DNA from: Pseudomonadales bacterium
GTDB lineage: Bacteria > Pseudomonadota > Gammaproteobacteria > Pseudomonadales > Azotimanducaceae
Assembly: GCA_024234635.1 (NCBI GenBank)
Contig: JACKNX010000005.1
Location: forward strand, 242,405-306,404
Length of the DNA stretch: 64,000 bases
Reading direction: 5' to 3'
Shown in pieces: positions 33,444 to 42,693 of the stretch. A program made the translations under genes and the position numbers. The notes below the pieces were generated by a model. It was not told the DNA's origin, ran no database searches, and worked only from the letters and a program-made list of their open reading frames with translations. The stretch's first letter is position 1; each line of letters begins with the position of its first letter.

Positions 33444-33521
33444 TGCGCAGACCAGCCGCGCCTCAGCGAAGCCGGAGCGGGCGCAACGGGCCCACGCTGC
33501 TGCTTTCAGGCGTCCTGCCCG

Positions 33522-36266
33522 TCAGTGGGCCTCGTCCCAGTTGGCGCCAACACCACAGTCCACCACCAGGGCAACGGTAAGGTCCGCCGCCGCCGCCATT
33601 TCCTCACGCACCATGCCGGTGACATCCGCCTCGGCGCCGTCGTCGACCTCGAACACCAGTTCATCGTGCACCTGCATGATCATGGTGGCCGGCAGCCGGT
33701 CCCTGGCAAGCCGGTCCGCGACGCGAATCATGGCGCGCTTGATGATGTCCGCTGCTGTCCCCTGCATGGGCGCATTGATGGCTGTGCGTTCGGCGCCCTG
33801 TCTTCGCGGCACATTCGATGAGTTGATTTCCGGCAGGTACAGCCGGCGACCGAAAACCGTTTCGACATAGCCCTGGTCGTGCGCCAGCGCCCGGGTGCTG
33901 TCCATGTACGCATGCACCCCCGGATAACGCGCGAAGTAGCGCTCGATGTAGTCCGCCGCCAGCGCCCGGCTGATGCCAAGCTGGCGAGCCAGGCCAAACG
34001 CCGACATGCCGTAGATGAGTCCGAAATTGATGGCTTTGGCGCTGCGGCGCTGTTCGTCGGTAACCGCCTCGGGCGCCAACCCGAACACCTCGCCGGCTGT
34101 TGCCCGGTGGATGTCCAGGCCCTGCGCGAAGGCCTTCAACAGCGCCGCGTCTCCGGACAGGTGCGCCATGATGCGCAGTTCGATCTGCGAATAGTCCGCG
34201 GCCAGGATGCGCCGTCCGGGTGGCGCCACGAACGCCTGGCGGATACGCCGGCCTTCGGCGGTGCGGATGGGAATGTTCTGCAGGTTCGGATCGGAGGACG
34301 ACAGCCGGCCCGTGGATGCCACGGCCTGGTGGTAGGACGTGTGTATGCGCCCGGTTTCCGGATTCACCTGTTCCGGTAACTTGTCAGTGTACGTGGACTT
34401 GAGCTTGGCGAGACTGCGGTAGTCCATGATGACCCTTGGCAGTTCATACTCCTGGGCCAGCTCCACCAGCACAGGTTCCGCCGTGCTGGGCTGGCCGCCC
34501 GGCGTCTTTCGCAACACCGGCAGCCCCAGGCGCTCGTACAGCACCTCCTGGAGCTGCTTGGGACTGTCCAGGTTGAACTCCGTACCGGCCAGGGCCATTA
34601 CCTGCGCGCGAATCTCCACCAGCCGATCCGAGAGCTCCCGACTCTGTTGCGCCAGTAGTCGTTTGTCTACCAGGGCGCCATTTCGCTCGATGCGTGACAG
34701 CACCGCAATCAGTGGCATCTCGATCGTTTCGAAGACGCTGCGCAGCGACGTCACGTTTTCGAGTTTCGGCCAAAGTGCATGATGCAACTGCAGTGTGACA
34801 TCCGCGTCTTCGGCCGCGTACTCCGCCGCCGCCGCCACGGGAACCTGGTTGAAGGTGAGCTGCTTCGCGCCTTTCCCGGCCACGTCTTCGAAGTGGATCG
34901 TATCCACGCCAAGGTACTTCTTCGCGAGATCGTCCATGTTGTGACGACTGCCCACGCTGTCCACGACGTAGCTTTCCAGCATGGTGTCGAAGGCAATTCC
35001 CCCCAGTTCGATGCCATACCGTGCGAGGACGCTGAGATCGTACTTGATGTTCTGACCAATCTTGCGGATGGCCGGGTCTTCGAGGACAGGTTTCATGCGC
35101 TGAAGTACCGCCTCCCGATCCAGCTGCGCCGGCGCGCCAACGTAGTCGTGGCCTACGGGCACATACACCGCTTCGCCAGGCGTCAACGCAAAGGACAGGC
35201 CAACAATTTCCGCGCGCATGTAGTCCAGCGAGGTGGTTTCGGTATCAAACGCCAGCACACCTGCCTCGCGAATGCGCGCGATCCAGAGGTCGAGTTCTTC
35301 CGCGTCCTGCACGCAGTGATACAGCCGCTCCGCACCTGCTGCGGACGCCGCCGACACTGGTGGCGCCGCGGCAGGCGCATCACCATCGATCTCCTGCAGC
35401 CAGGAGCGGAACTCCAGCCGCTGGAAAGCCTCCCTGAGCGCCTCGCGCTGCGGTTCGCGGGCAACAAGGTCATGCACGCCCACCTTCAGGTCGACGTCGC
35501 ACTTGATGGTAGCCAGTTGCCGCGACAGCGGAATCTGCTCGAGGTGCTGACGCAGATTCTCACCTACCTTGCCTTTCACTTCGTCGGCTCTCGTCAGCAG
35601 TGCGTCGAGAGAGCCAAACTCCGTGAGCCATTTCGCGGCGGTTTTCGGCCCGACCTTGGGTACGCCCGGAATGTTGTCCACGGTGTCGCCCATGAGGGCC
35701 AGGTAGTCGATGATCAGTTCCGGTGGCACCCCGTGCTTTTCGATGACCCCTTCGCGGTCGTAACGCACGTTCTTCATGGTATCCATCAGCGTTACGTGCG
35801 CCGTGACGAGCTGTGCCATGTCCTTGTCGCTGCTGGATATGATGGTGTCCCGCTGTTCGCGCGTGGCTTCAGCAGCAAGCGTGCCGATGACATCGTCCGC
35901 CTCGACACCGGACACCACGAGCAGTGGCAACCCCATGGCTTCGATAATGCGGTGAATGGGCTCGATCTGCTGGCGCAGATCCTCCGGCATGGCTTCGCGA
36001 TTGGCCTTGTATTCCGGGAAGATATCGTCGCGAAACGTCTTGCCGGGCGCATCGAAAACCACCGCGATGGGGCTGCCGGCATAGTCCTTCGCCAGCTTGC
36101 GCAGCATGCCGATGACGCCGCGGATGGCGCCTGTCGGAAAACCGTCTGCCGTCGTGAGTTCCGGCAGCGCGTAATAGGCCCTGAACAGGTACGAGGAGCC
36201 GTCGACAAGCACCAGCGGTGCGTCCTTGCCGGTTGGTGTTGCTTTATCTCCGGAATGCGTCACCAT
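33522..36266 (-). CDS. polA: DNA polymerase I
   Basis: About 914 residues with three domains in order. The 5'-exonuclease begins LVLVDGSSYLFRAYYALP. The 3'-5' proofreading domain has an intact DTETTSLD (so active). The polymerase has DYSQIELRIMAHLSGD, KAINFGLIYGMSAFG and QVHDELVFEV. It fills Okazaki gaps and acts in repair. I chose ATG 36266; a longer frame to 36353 has no family similarity. It is divergent from the DUF2782 gene by about 40 bp, as in Pseudomonas. Confidence 0.96.
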   Translation of the reverse strand: MVTHSGDKATPTGKDAPLVLVDGSSYLFRAYYALPELTTADGFPTGAIRGVIGMLRKLAKDYAGSPIAVVFDAPGKTFRDDIFPEYKANREAMPEDLRQQIEPIHRIIEAMGLPLLVVSGVEADDVIGTLAAEATREQRDTIISSSDKDMAQLVTAHVTLMDTMKNVRYDREGVIEKHGVPPELIIDYLALMGDTVDNIPGVPKVGPKTAAKWLTEFGSLDALLTRADEVKGKVGENLRQHLEQIPLSRQLATIKCDVDLKVGVHDLVAREPQREALREAFQRLEFRSWLQEIDGDAPAAAPPVSAASAAGAERLYHCVQDAEELDLWIARIREAGVLAFDTETTSLDYMRAEIVGLSFALTPGEAVYVPVGHDYVGAPAQLDREAVLQRMKPVLEDPAIRKIGQNIKYDLSVLARYGIELGGIAFDTMLESYVVDSVGSRHNMDDLAKKYLGVDTIHFEDVAGKGAKQLTFNQVPVAAAAEYAAEDADVTLQLHHALWPKLENVTSLRSVFETIEMPLIAVLSRIERNGALVDKRLLAQQSRELSDRLVEIRAQVMALAGTEFNLDSPKQLQEVLYERLGLPVLRKTPGGQPSTAEPVLVELAQEYELPRVIMDYRSLAKLKSTYTDKLPEQVNPETGRIHTSYHQAVASTGRLSSSDPNLQNIPIRTAEGRRIRQAFVAPPGRRILAADYSQIELRIMAHLSGDAALLKAFAQGLDIHRATAGEVFGLAPEAVTDEQRRSAKAINFGLIYGMSAFGLARQLGISRALAADYIERYFARYPGVHAYMDSTRALAHDQGYVETVFGRRLYLPEINSSNVPRRQGAERTAINAPMQGTAADIIKRAMIRVADRLARDRLPATMIMQVHDELVFEVDDGAEADVTGMVREEMAAAADLTVALVVDCGVGANWDEAH

Positions 36267-36307
36267 CTCCCCCGTTCTCTCCCTCGCCTCATGACCGCGT
36301 GCAGCCA

Positions 36308-36610
36308 ATGACTCTACTACACACGTTCCTTCGCCGCGTCCCCGTCCTGGCACTGGGGCTGCTGGCAGTTGTCACCACGCTGCCCGGCTGGGCCGCCCAG
36401 GCGGGCGATGACGGTCCGGACGTAACGATCATTGCGGGTGAAAAACGCACGATCTACGAGTATTGGCAGAACGGTCATTTGCGCATGGTTCGCGTGGTGC
36501 CCGCCATCGGCAAGCCGTACTACCTCGTCCCTCGCGACAACACCAGGGGCTATGGGGAGCTCGAGCGGGCAGACATGCTGTTGCCAAGCTGGGTGATCGT
36601 CGAATTTTGA
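36308..36610 (+). CDS. DUF2782 family small exported protein
   Basis: A 100-residue protein with a signal peptide (VPVLALGLLAVVTTLPGWAAQAG) and a DUF2782 core: PDVTIIAGEKRTIYEYWQNG, then MVRVVPAIGKPYYLVP and a short C-terminal tail. It is usually encoded between polA and thrB in gammaproteobacteria, as here. Its stop codon overlaps the likely TTG start of the homoserine kinase gene (TTGA), so translation is probably coupled. Function unknown; it is probably periplasmic. Confidence 0.85.
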   Translation: MTLLHTFLRRVPVLALGLLAVVTTLPGWAAQAGDDGPDVTIIAGEKRTIYEYWQNGHLRMVRVVPAIGKPYYLVPRDNTRGYGELERADMLLPSWVIVEF

Positions 36611-37566
36611 GCGCCGTCAGCCTGCAATCGCCGAACCTGCTGCCATCGGCGCTGGCCTGGTACGACACCGGTCAGCTCCTGCGTTACTGGCCCGCCGCCC
36701 AAGGCATCGAGAACGCCAACTATTTTGTGCACACGGGTCAGGGCGACTATGTCCTGACATTCCTTCTGCGCGAGTCTTACGCGGGCACCGCGTATTTCAC
36801 CATTCTCGACCGTCTCTACGAGGCTGGCCTGCCCGTGGCGCCACCGCTACCTGCGCGGGACGGCCGCCTGCAGGTGGAACTGGATGGTGTACCGGTCATT
36901 CTGCAGCGCCGACTGCCCGGTAGTCACGTAACCATTCCAACGGAAGGTCAGCTGACCGCGTTGGGCAGGCTGCTGGCACGCGTGCACCAGCATACTGCGG
37001 ATCTCGGCACGCGCGTACCGCTCCACCCTCGCGGCATGATGTGGTTGCGCGACACCGCCGCCCGAGTGTCCGGGCGTCTCGGCTTTCGCGCCGCCGACCT
37101 GCTCGAGTCCTCTCTGAAGTCCACGCATTCCCTGCTGCGGCGCCACGACGTGCAGGAGTTACCCCAGGGCGTGATCCATGCCGATGTATTCCGGGACAAT
37201 GTGCTGTTTCGCGACAACACACTGACCGGTCTGGTCGACTTCCACCAGGCCGCGCGCGGTTACTGGATCTACGATCTCGCCGTCGCCGCCAATGACTGGT
37301 GCTGCGACGTTAACGGGCAACTCAATCCTGACAAGGCACTGGCGCTGCTGAAGGGCTATCACGCGCAGCGGCCGCTCACACGATCGGAAATCTGGCTCTT
37401 CTCGCCCTTTCGGGTGATGGCCGCGTTGAGCTTCTGGTTGTCCCGTCTGGATACCACGCTGCTCGCCAACGAGACCATTCGCACCAAGAATCCACGTGAG
37501 ATGGAACAGCTGCTCCTCGCCCTTCGCGGCGGATTCCACTACTTCGACGAGCGGTTATTCGGCTAG
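36607..37566 (+). CDS. thrB: Homoserine kinase (ThrB type II, APH fold)
   Basis: A 319-residue aminoglycoside-phosphotransferase-fold kinase that phosphorylates homoserine in threonine synthesis. The nucleotide region includes GIENANYFVHT and the catalytic loop QGVIHADVFRDNVLF (HxDxxxxN) with the metal-binding DFHQAA. Its length and pattern match pseudomonad ThrB. The longer upstream frame overlaps DUF2782; the only family-consistent start is TTG 36607, which overlaps the previous stop. The gene is convergent with the sco gene. Confidence 0.9.
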   Translation: MSAVSLQSPNLLPSALAWYDTGQLLRYWPAAQGIENANYFVHTGQGDYVLTFLLRESYAGTAYFTILDRLYEAGLPVAPPLPARDGRLQVELDGVPVILQRRLPGSHVTIPTEGQLTALGRLLARVHQHTADLGTRVPLHPRGMMWLRDTAARVSGRLGFRAADLLESSLKSTHSLLRRHDVQELPQGVIHADVFRDNVLFRDNTLTGLVDFHQAARGYWIYDLAVAANDWCCDVNGQLNPDKALALLKGYHAQRPLTRSEIWLFSPFRVMAALSFWLSRLDTTLLANETIRTKNPREMEQLLLALRGGFHYFDERLFG

Positions 37567-37582
37567 TACGCCCACTACCGGA

Positions 37583-37599
37583 GTCCGCTAGACGCGGAC
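37583..37599. terminator. Short hairpin between convergent thrB and sco
   Basis: The arms GTCCGC and GCGGAC enclose TAGAC in the 48-bp gap between two converging genes. The stem is short and there is no T-run, so a termination role is tentative. Confidence 0.3.
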
Positions 37600-37614
37600 A
37601 TCATCGGTTGGCAA

Positions 37615-38262
37615 TCAGTGTTCGTAGCGTTCCACCATGGATGTCAACGTCGCCTGGATGGTGTCCGCGGCGTGAGGCATCTTGATGAATCCCTGGTAGT
37701 GACCATGGGGATTGAAGATGACGATGTTGCCGGTGTGATCCACCGTATAACCCCCGTCACCGGTGGGCACGGCCTCGAACACAACGTTGACCTGTACGGC
37801 AAAGGCCGCAATGTCTTCACGGCTTCCAAGGACGCCAGTGAAATCAGGCGCAAATGCCGTGGCGTACTGGCCGAGCTTCTCCGCGGTGTCGCGCTGTGGA
37901 TCCACCGTGACCAGAACGCCACGCATGCGGGCCGCAAGCTGGGGATTTTTTAGGCTGATCGACTGGTAGGCTTTGCCGAGCTCCGCCATGGCCGTGGGGC
38001 AGACATCCGGGCAGTTGGTGAACCCGAAGAACATGAACGTCCAGGCCCCTTCCAGACGGGATTGATCAAATGCCTTGCCGGTGTGGTCCACGAGCCCTTT
38101 CAGGATCACTTCCCGTGGCGTGGGCAACAGGATCACACCCTGTGCTTTCAACGCTTCTTCATCCAGACTGACAGGACGGGTCATCTTGAACACGAAGGCA
38201 GCGAGCACCAGCGCAATGAACGCCAGGGCAAGAACTACGGTCGATCGCACGGAGCCGCGCAT
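37615..38262 (-). CDS. SCO1/SenC copper chaperone for cytochrome oxidase
   Basis: A 215-residue protein anchored by an N-terminal helix (VVLALAFIALVLAAFVF) with a periplasmic thioredoxin-like domain. It has the copper motif FTNCPDVCPT (CxxxC) and the conserved distal His in DHTGNIVIFN. SCO proteins deliver copper or reduce cysteines at the CuA site of subunit II. The start overlaps the ctaB stop (ATGA). It is the last gene of the leftward cta cluster. Confidence 0.93.
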   Translation of the reverse strand: MRGSVRSTVVLALAFIALVLAAFVFKMTRPVSLDEEALKAQGVILLPTPREVILKGLVDHTGKAFDQSRLEGAWTFMFFGFTNCPDVCPTAMAELGKAYQSISLKNPQLAARMRGVLVTVDPQRDTAEKLGQYATAFAPDFTGVLGSREDIAAFAVQVNVVFEAVPTGDGGYTVDHTGNIVIFNPHGHYQGFIKMPHAADTIQATLTSMVERYEH

Positions 38263-39158
38263 CACAGGTAGCGGATATTCAGCAGGTAATGATCCGCCAG
38301 CAGGAAGCCGAACAGCACCATGAGGTACACGATGGAATACCGGAACATCTCCATCGGCGCTCGCGGATTGCGGTTGCGGATGAGCACGATGGCCCAGTAG
38401 AGAAAACCCGCCCCCAGCGCCACCGCCCCGGCAAGATACAGCAGGCCGCTCATCGTGATGAGGTAAGGCAGCAGCGTGATAACCACCAGGATGATGGTGT
38501 ACAGCAGAATGTGCAGGCGCGTGAACGCATCCCCGTGCGTCACCGGAAGCATGGGAATATCGACGGCGGCGTATTCCTCCTTCCGATCCAGCGCCAGCGC
38601 CCAGAAATGCGGCGGCGTCCAGGCAAAGATGATGAGCACCAGCAGCAGGCCACCGGCATCGATGCTGTTGGTGATGGCGGTCCAGCCGAACAACGGCGGC
38701 GCCGCACCGAACAGGCCGCCAATGACGATGTTCTGCGGGGTCGCGCGCTTGAGGAACAGCGTGTACACGAGTCCGTACCCAATCCAGGAGGCGAGGTTCA
38801 GCCAGGCGGTGAGCGGATTGACGAACGCATACAGCAGCCCGAAACCCAGCACGCCGGTGATACCCGAAAAGATCAGACCCTCCCGCAGCGATACCCGGCC
38901 GGTGGCCACCGGCCGGTTGCTCGTGCGCGCCATTCGTGCATCGATCTGTGCGTCGGCGAGATGATTGATGACGGCGGCCGAGCCCGCAACCAGCGCAACG
39001 CCGATGGTGGTCGTGAGCAGCAGTTGCAGCGGTATGGTTTCGTAGGTGGCCAGGCACATGCCAACGATCGTGCACAGCAACATCAGCAGAACCACCCGGG
39101 GTTTGCACATCTCCAGGTAATCCCGCCAGCCGGCGGTGGAAGCGGCTATTTCGCTCAA
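38262..39158 (-). CDS. ctaB: Protohaem IX farnesyltransferase (haem O synthase)
   Basis: A UbiA-fold enzyme of 298 residues with many membrane helices. The Asp-rich motifs NHLADAQIDARMARTSNRP (N/DxxxD type) and DRKEEYAAVDIPMLP are intact. It farnesylates haem B to haem O, the first step to haem A. TTG 39158 has AGAGG 7 bases upstream and gives the usual N-terminus (SEIAASTAGWRDYLEMCKPR); ATG 39185 is an alternative. It lies in order ctaA-ctaB-sco. Confidence 0.93.
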   Translation of the reverse strand: MSEIAASTAGWRDYLEMCKPRVVLLMLLCTIVGMCLATYETIPLQLLLTTTIGVALVAGSAAVINHLADAQIDARMARTSNRPVATGRVSLREGLIFSGITGVLGFGLLYAFVNPLTAWLNLASWIGYGLVYTLFLKRATPQNIVIGGLFGAAPPLFGWTAITNSIDAGGLLLVLIIFAWTPPHFWALALDRKEEYAAVDIPMLPVTHGDAFTRLHILLYTIILVVITLLPYLITMSGLLYLAGAVALGAGFLYWAIVLIRNRNPRAPMEMFRYSIVYLMVLFGFLLADHYLLNIRYL

Positions 39159-39250
39159 CTGGGTACCTCTCTGGTTCGGGCGCATCCTGGCTGCATCCGT
39201 CCAGCCGATCTCGCTCAATGGCGCTCGCACGGCAGGCCGCGATCGCGGAT

Positions 39251-40237
39251 TTACGCCCGGCGAGCTCGAAAAGCGCGGTAGTTTACCGTAACCATCACCA
39301 GCAGTACGAGGGCACCCCCGGCATTGTGCAGCGTGGCGATGGTCAGCGGCAGCGTAAGCACAACGTTCAGAATTCCCAGCGTGATCTGCGTCGCCAGCGC
39401 CAGGGCGAGAACCCCGGCAAACCGGCTGCCCGCCCTGTACAACCGCAGGCACAACACGGTACCCAGAACGAATACCGTCAGCGCGCCGAGCCGGTGCACC
39501 CACTGGATGGTCACGCGGGCATCGTTTTCCATCTGGCCACCCAGATAGTTGGGGCCCACATCCTGAAACACGTTGAACCCTTCGTGGAAATCCGTGGGCG
39601 GCAACCACAGGCCATGGCACGTCGGAAAATCCGGACACGCCAGGGCCGCATAGTTGCTGGACACCCAGCCACCCAGCGCAATCTGTACGAAAACCACGAC
39701 GAGCAGAACCAGCGCCAGCGTTCCCGCGCTGTGCGGGACTGTCCAGCGTCCGCCCAGTCCGTCGCTCTGTCGCAGGTAGAGCAACCACAGGAGCGACAGG
39801 GTGGTGAAACCACCGAGCAGGTGCGCCGTCACCACCTGTGGCCAGAGTTTCAGTGTCACTGTCCAGGCGCCGAACGCCCCCTGCAGGATGACCAGCGCCA
39901 GAAGGAACAGCGGTAACCGAAACGGTTCACGATGGGACTCCCGTCGCGCACGAACAAACAGTACGGCCAGCACCACGATGACAAAACCCAGTGTCGTCGC
40001 GAAATAGCGATGCACCATCTCCGCCCAGGCCTTGTGTGCTTCCACCGGCGCATGCGGGTAGGCCGCCTCCGCTTCGGCGATTGCCGCCTCCGTGCTGGGT
40101 ACCGCCAGGAACCCGTAGCAGCCGGGCCAATCCGGACAGCCGAGCCCCGCATCGGTAAGACGCGTGAATGCGCCCAGCACCACGACAACGCTGGCGAGAC
40201 AAACGGCGAACAGGGTGAGCTTTTTACGCATGGTCAT
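39251..40237 (-). CDS. ctaA: Haem A synthase (CtaA/COX15)
   Basis: A 328-residue eight-helix membrane protein. The N-terminus carries the two cysteines of the first periplasmic loop (GLGCPDWPGCYG), and the conserved histidines fall in MVHRYFATTLG, TAHLLGG, WVHRLGAL and TLHNAGG. It oxidises haem O to haem A. Its start overlaps the stop of the upstream SCO-like gene (ATGA). A second pair of cysteines (CPDFPTCHG) lies in the symmetric second half, as expected. Confidence 0.93.
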   Translation of the reverse strand: MTMRKKLTLFAVCLASVVVVLGAFTRLTDAGLGCPDWPGCYGFLAVPSTEAAIAEAEAAYPHAPVEAHKAWAEMVHRYFATTLGFVIVVLAVLFVRARRESHREPFRLPLFLLALVILQGAFGAWTVTLKLWPQVVTAHLLGGFTTLSLLWLLYLRQSDGLGGRWTVPHSAGTLALVLLVVVFVQIALGGWVSSNYAALACPDFPTCHGLWLPPTDFHEGFNVFQDVGPNYLGGQMENDARVTIQWVHRLGALTVFVLGTVLCLRLYRAGSRFAGVLALALATQITLGILNVVLTLPLTIATLHNAGGALVLLVMVTVNYRAFRARRA

Positions 40238-40767
40238 CCAATCTGCGAAAACTTCAGTAGGTGTTGCAGGTCCGAGAGCACAGGTTTCGGCGGGGTGTCC
40301 ACCGGGTAGGTCAGCACGAGGTTGCCGTGGGGATCGACGATGTAGACACCTTCCGGCAGATCCGGTTTCGGCATCACGCGTACCTTCTGCAATGCTTCTT
40401 CAGTCAGTGCCCCGGGATCTGCACCGCCGACCAGCAGGGCGCGCGCAACACGATCAGACTCCTTGTTCAACAGAATGTGAATGGCCCGCTGGTCATGCAT
40501 GGTGCTGGCACACACGGCATCACATCGATCGACGACCAGCCACAACCACCATTTTCCCTGGGTCTCAAAGACAGGCGTGGCGCCCTGCCACGCCAGACTG
40601 CTCACGTCTCGCGGCGGATCGACAAACGTGCCTTTGTTCGTGGTGCCCCAGGTATGGCCCGCCGTGATCCAGTAGAACACCACGTAGGCGAGCCCCATCG
40701 AGCCGAATGCGACGCCGAACATCATCAGCAACTGCCGCCTGGAACGCCTGATTGCCTCTTCCGTCAT
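40234..40767 (-). CDS. Cytochrome-oxidase-associated membrane protein with SCO-like CxxxC
   Basis: A 177-residue protein with one N-terminal membrane helix (QLLMMFGVAFGSMGLAYVVFYW) and a periplasmic domain containing VVDRCDAVCAST, a CxxxC like that of SCO proteins. It also has a DPHGNLVLTYP strand resembling the SCO/thioredoxin end. An uncharacterised protein at this position between surf1 and ctaA is found in pseudomonads. It overlaps both neighbours (ATGA). A role in copper insertion or thiol reduction for the oxidase is inferred from context. Confidence 0.75.
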   Translation of the reverse strand: MTEEAIRRSRRQLLMMFGVAFGSMGLAYVVFYWITAGHTWGTTNKGTFVDPPRDVSSLAWQGATPVFETQGKWWLWLVVDRCDAVCASTMHDQRAIHILLNKESDRVARALLVGGADPGALTEEALQKVRVMPKPDLPEGVYIVDPHGNLVLTYPVDTPPKPVLSDLQHLLKFSQIG

Positions 40768-41450
40768 GCTTTCTCCACGTGTCGACCGCGCCGCCAGACG
40801 ACGACGTAGCCAATGATGAGCACCAGCCCGAGACCAAACCACTGGGTGGCGTAACCCAGATGCGTCGCCCGGCCGAACGACACTTCCACCGGCGCCGGAA
40901 CGAGCACGCCGGGTGAGCCGAGCACAAGGCGCAGCTCCATGGGTTCCGCCCCTGTCATCGCAGCCATTTTCGCAATATCCCGGGATGGCACCAGTAGCCG
41001 CTCGTCTGTCGGCCACCCATCGTCGCCGAATGTCGGCAACAAACCCATCTGTGGCCAGGCGACGGCGTGCAGCCGCACGGCTGCCGTCGGCGCTGGCGCC
41101 GCCGGGAGACGATTCCTGTCGCTGCCCCCTTGTATCCAACCGCGATTGACGAGGAGGTGTCGGCCCGCCTTTGTGAAGAAGTCCTGCACGACCCAGAAGC
41201 CTGCAGCCCCCTGATAGACCTGGTTATCGACATAGAACTGTCTGGCGCCGAAGGTGCCCTCACCGGTATAGCGTCGAAATGGCACGAGGACGCTTTCGAG
41301 TGGAATGGGCAGGCTGCCGAGCTCCGTGAGGTAGGCGCTCTCGAGTGCCGATTTTTCATCCGCCCGGCGCAGCTGCCAGAAGCCGAGACTGACCACCAGC
41401 GGCAGCATCACGAGCACGAATATCGTCAGCGGGAGAGGTGGGCGTGTCAC
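40764..41450 (-). CDS. SURF1-family cytochrome oxidase biogenesis protein
   Basis: A 228-residue protein with the SURF1 pattern: an N-terminal helix (LTIFVLVMLPLVVSLGFWQLRRADEK), the region YTGEGTFGARQFYVDNQVYQGAAGFWVVQDF, LLVNRGWI and a C-terminal helix (YATQWFGLGLVLIIGYVVVW). SURF1 helps haem A insertion into subunit I. It starts with GTG at 41450 and overlaps the SCO-like gene. It is divergent from the DUF2909 gene by 27 bp. Confidence 0.92.
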   Translation of the reverse strand: MTRPPLPLTIFVLVMLPLVVSLGFWQLRRADEKSALESAYLTELGSLPIPLESVLVPFRRYTGEGTFGARQFYVDNQVYQGAAGFWVVQDFFTKAGRHLLVNRGWIQGGSDRNRLPAAPAPTAAVRLHAVAWPQMGLLPTFGDDGWPTDERLLVPSRDIAKMAAMTGAEPMELRLVLGSPGVLVPAPVEVSFGRATHLGYATQWFGLGLVLIIGYVVVWRRGRHVEKA

Positions 41451-41477
41451 CGTAAAACCGTGGTGCTACAGTGGCAC

Positions 41478-41726
41478 ATGCTTAAAGTAATCATTCTCGT
41501 CCTGTTCGCCGGTGTCGTCGTCAGCCTCTTCAGCGGGCTGGCCTTTCTGTTCAAGGACACCGAAAGACCCGAATCACGTCGGACGCTGCACGCCCTGGGC
41601 GTAAGGATAACGCTGGCTATCGCGCTGCTGGCGACAATTGCCTACGGGTTGTACACGGGAGAACTGGGTGTCGGCGCCAAAGCACCCTGGCACGCCAGGA
41701 TGCATGGCACCGAATCTACCGATTGA
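41478..41726 (+). CDS. DUF2909 twin-transmembrane protein
   Basis: An 82-residue protein with two hydrophobic helices (VIILVLFAGVVVSLFSGLAFLF and VRITLAIALLATIAYGLYTG) joined by a short charged loop, the DUF2909 pattern. It commonly sits between surf1 and coxC in gammaproteobacteria and may be an oxidase-linked membrane protein. It is the only rightward gene inside the oxidase cluster. Function unknown. Confidence 0.85.
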   Translation: MLKVIILVLFAGVVVSLFSGLAFLFKDTERPESRRTLHALGVRITLAIALLATIAYGLYTGELGVGAKAPWHARMHGTESTD

Positions 41727-41735
41727 GCGTCTGCG

Positions 41736-42650
41736 TCAGAATACGTAAACGAAGATGAACAGGCACACCCAGACGACGTCCACGAAGTGCCAGTACCACG
41801 ATGCCGCTTCGAAGCCGAAACAGTCATCCGGCTGGAAGTGCCCCTTGAACGCACGCAACAACTGCACGAGGAGGATGAACGTTCCCATCGTCACGTGAAA
41901 GCCGTGAAAGCCCGTGAGGATGAAGAACGTCGATCCGTAGATACCACTCGACAGCGTCAGACCCAGTTCGTTGTAGGCGTGAATGTACTCTTCCGCCTGC
42001 AGCACGAGGAACAGGACACCCAGCGCAACGGTAAGACCCAGCCAGGCAATGATGCCGCCGCGATTCTTGTTTTTGATGGCGGTGTGCGCGAAGTGAACGG
42101 TCACACTGGACGTCAGCAGGATCACGGTATTCCAGAACGGCAGGTACGTACCCCACTGACTGAGCGAAGGAGCAGCCATGCTCTCCGCAGGGCCCTGGAA
42201 CAGTTGGTTGTCCGGGTTCTGCATCACAGGCCATTCCGGTGAAAACTCGGGCCACAGCAGGTGCGATACGGCCTTGTCACCTTCTCCACCCAACCAGGGA
42301 ACGACAAACGCACGTACGTAGAACAGCGCACCAAAGAACGCTGCGAAGAACATGACTTCCGAGAAAATGAACCAGCCCATGCCCCAGACGTAGGATTTCT
42401 TGAGCTGGGCATTTGCCAGACCTTCAAAATTTTCCTGGATGACCTTGCTGAACCAGAAAAACAGCACAACGGCCAGAATGGCCAGCCCCATATAGAACTG
42501 GACAAAACTGCCGTCGCCGGTCGCCTTGACTGTATTCAGGTAGTGGCCGAAACCGGACAGCATAAGTCCGGAGCCCAACGCCACCATGACCGGATACCAG
42601 CCATTGTGCGGAACGTAGTAGATGGATGGATCGGCCTTCGCGTTGGCCAT
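41736..42650 (-). CDS. coxC: Cytochrome c oxidase subunit III
   Basis: A 304-residue seven-helix subunit. YYVPHNGWYPVMVALG, MGWFIFSEVMFFAAFFGALFYVR and the C-terminal GFHGFHVTMGTFILLVQLLR plus WYWHFVDVVWVCLFIFVYVF match COX3. ATG 42650 has a strong site (AGAGGAG); the longer frame lacks similarity. It stabilises the proton-pumping core. Confidence 0.95.
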   Translation of the reverse strand: MANAKADPSIYYVPHNGWYPVMVALGSGLMLSGFGHYLNTVKATGDGSFVQFYMGLAILAVVLFFWFSKVIQENFEGLANAQLKKSYVWGMGWFIFSEVMFFAAFFGALFYVRAFVVPWLGGEGDKAVSHLLWPEFSPEWPVMQNPDNQLFQGPAESMAAPSLSQWGTYLPFWNTVILLTSSVTVHFAHTAIKNKNRGGIIAWLGLTVALGVLFLVLQAEEYIHAYNELGLTLSSGIYGSTFFILTGFHGFHVTMGTFILLVQLLRAFKGHFQPDDCFGFEAASWYWHFVDVVWVCLFIFVYVF

Positions 42651-42693
42651 AATCAGCTCCTCTTTCTTTCGCCTGGTCGCCCAGACCTTGTTG

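Noticed and set aside
33444..33521. Possible Spot 42/ErsA-type small RNA near polA
   Set aside because: The polA-side gap is only 78 bp between convergent genes and shows no terminator or recognisable RNA.
41882..41897. Partial parS-like TCACGTGAAA
   Set aside because: Only about 10 of 16 positions match and it lies in coxC codons; not comparable to the two perfect sites in recF.
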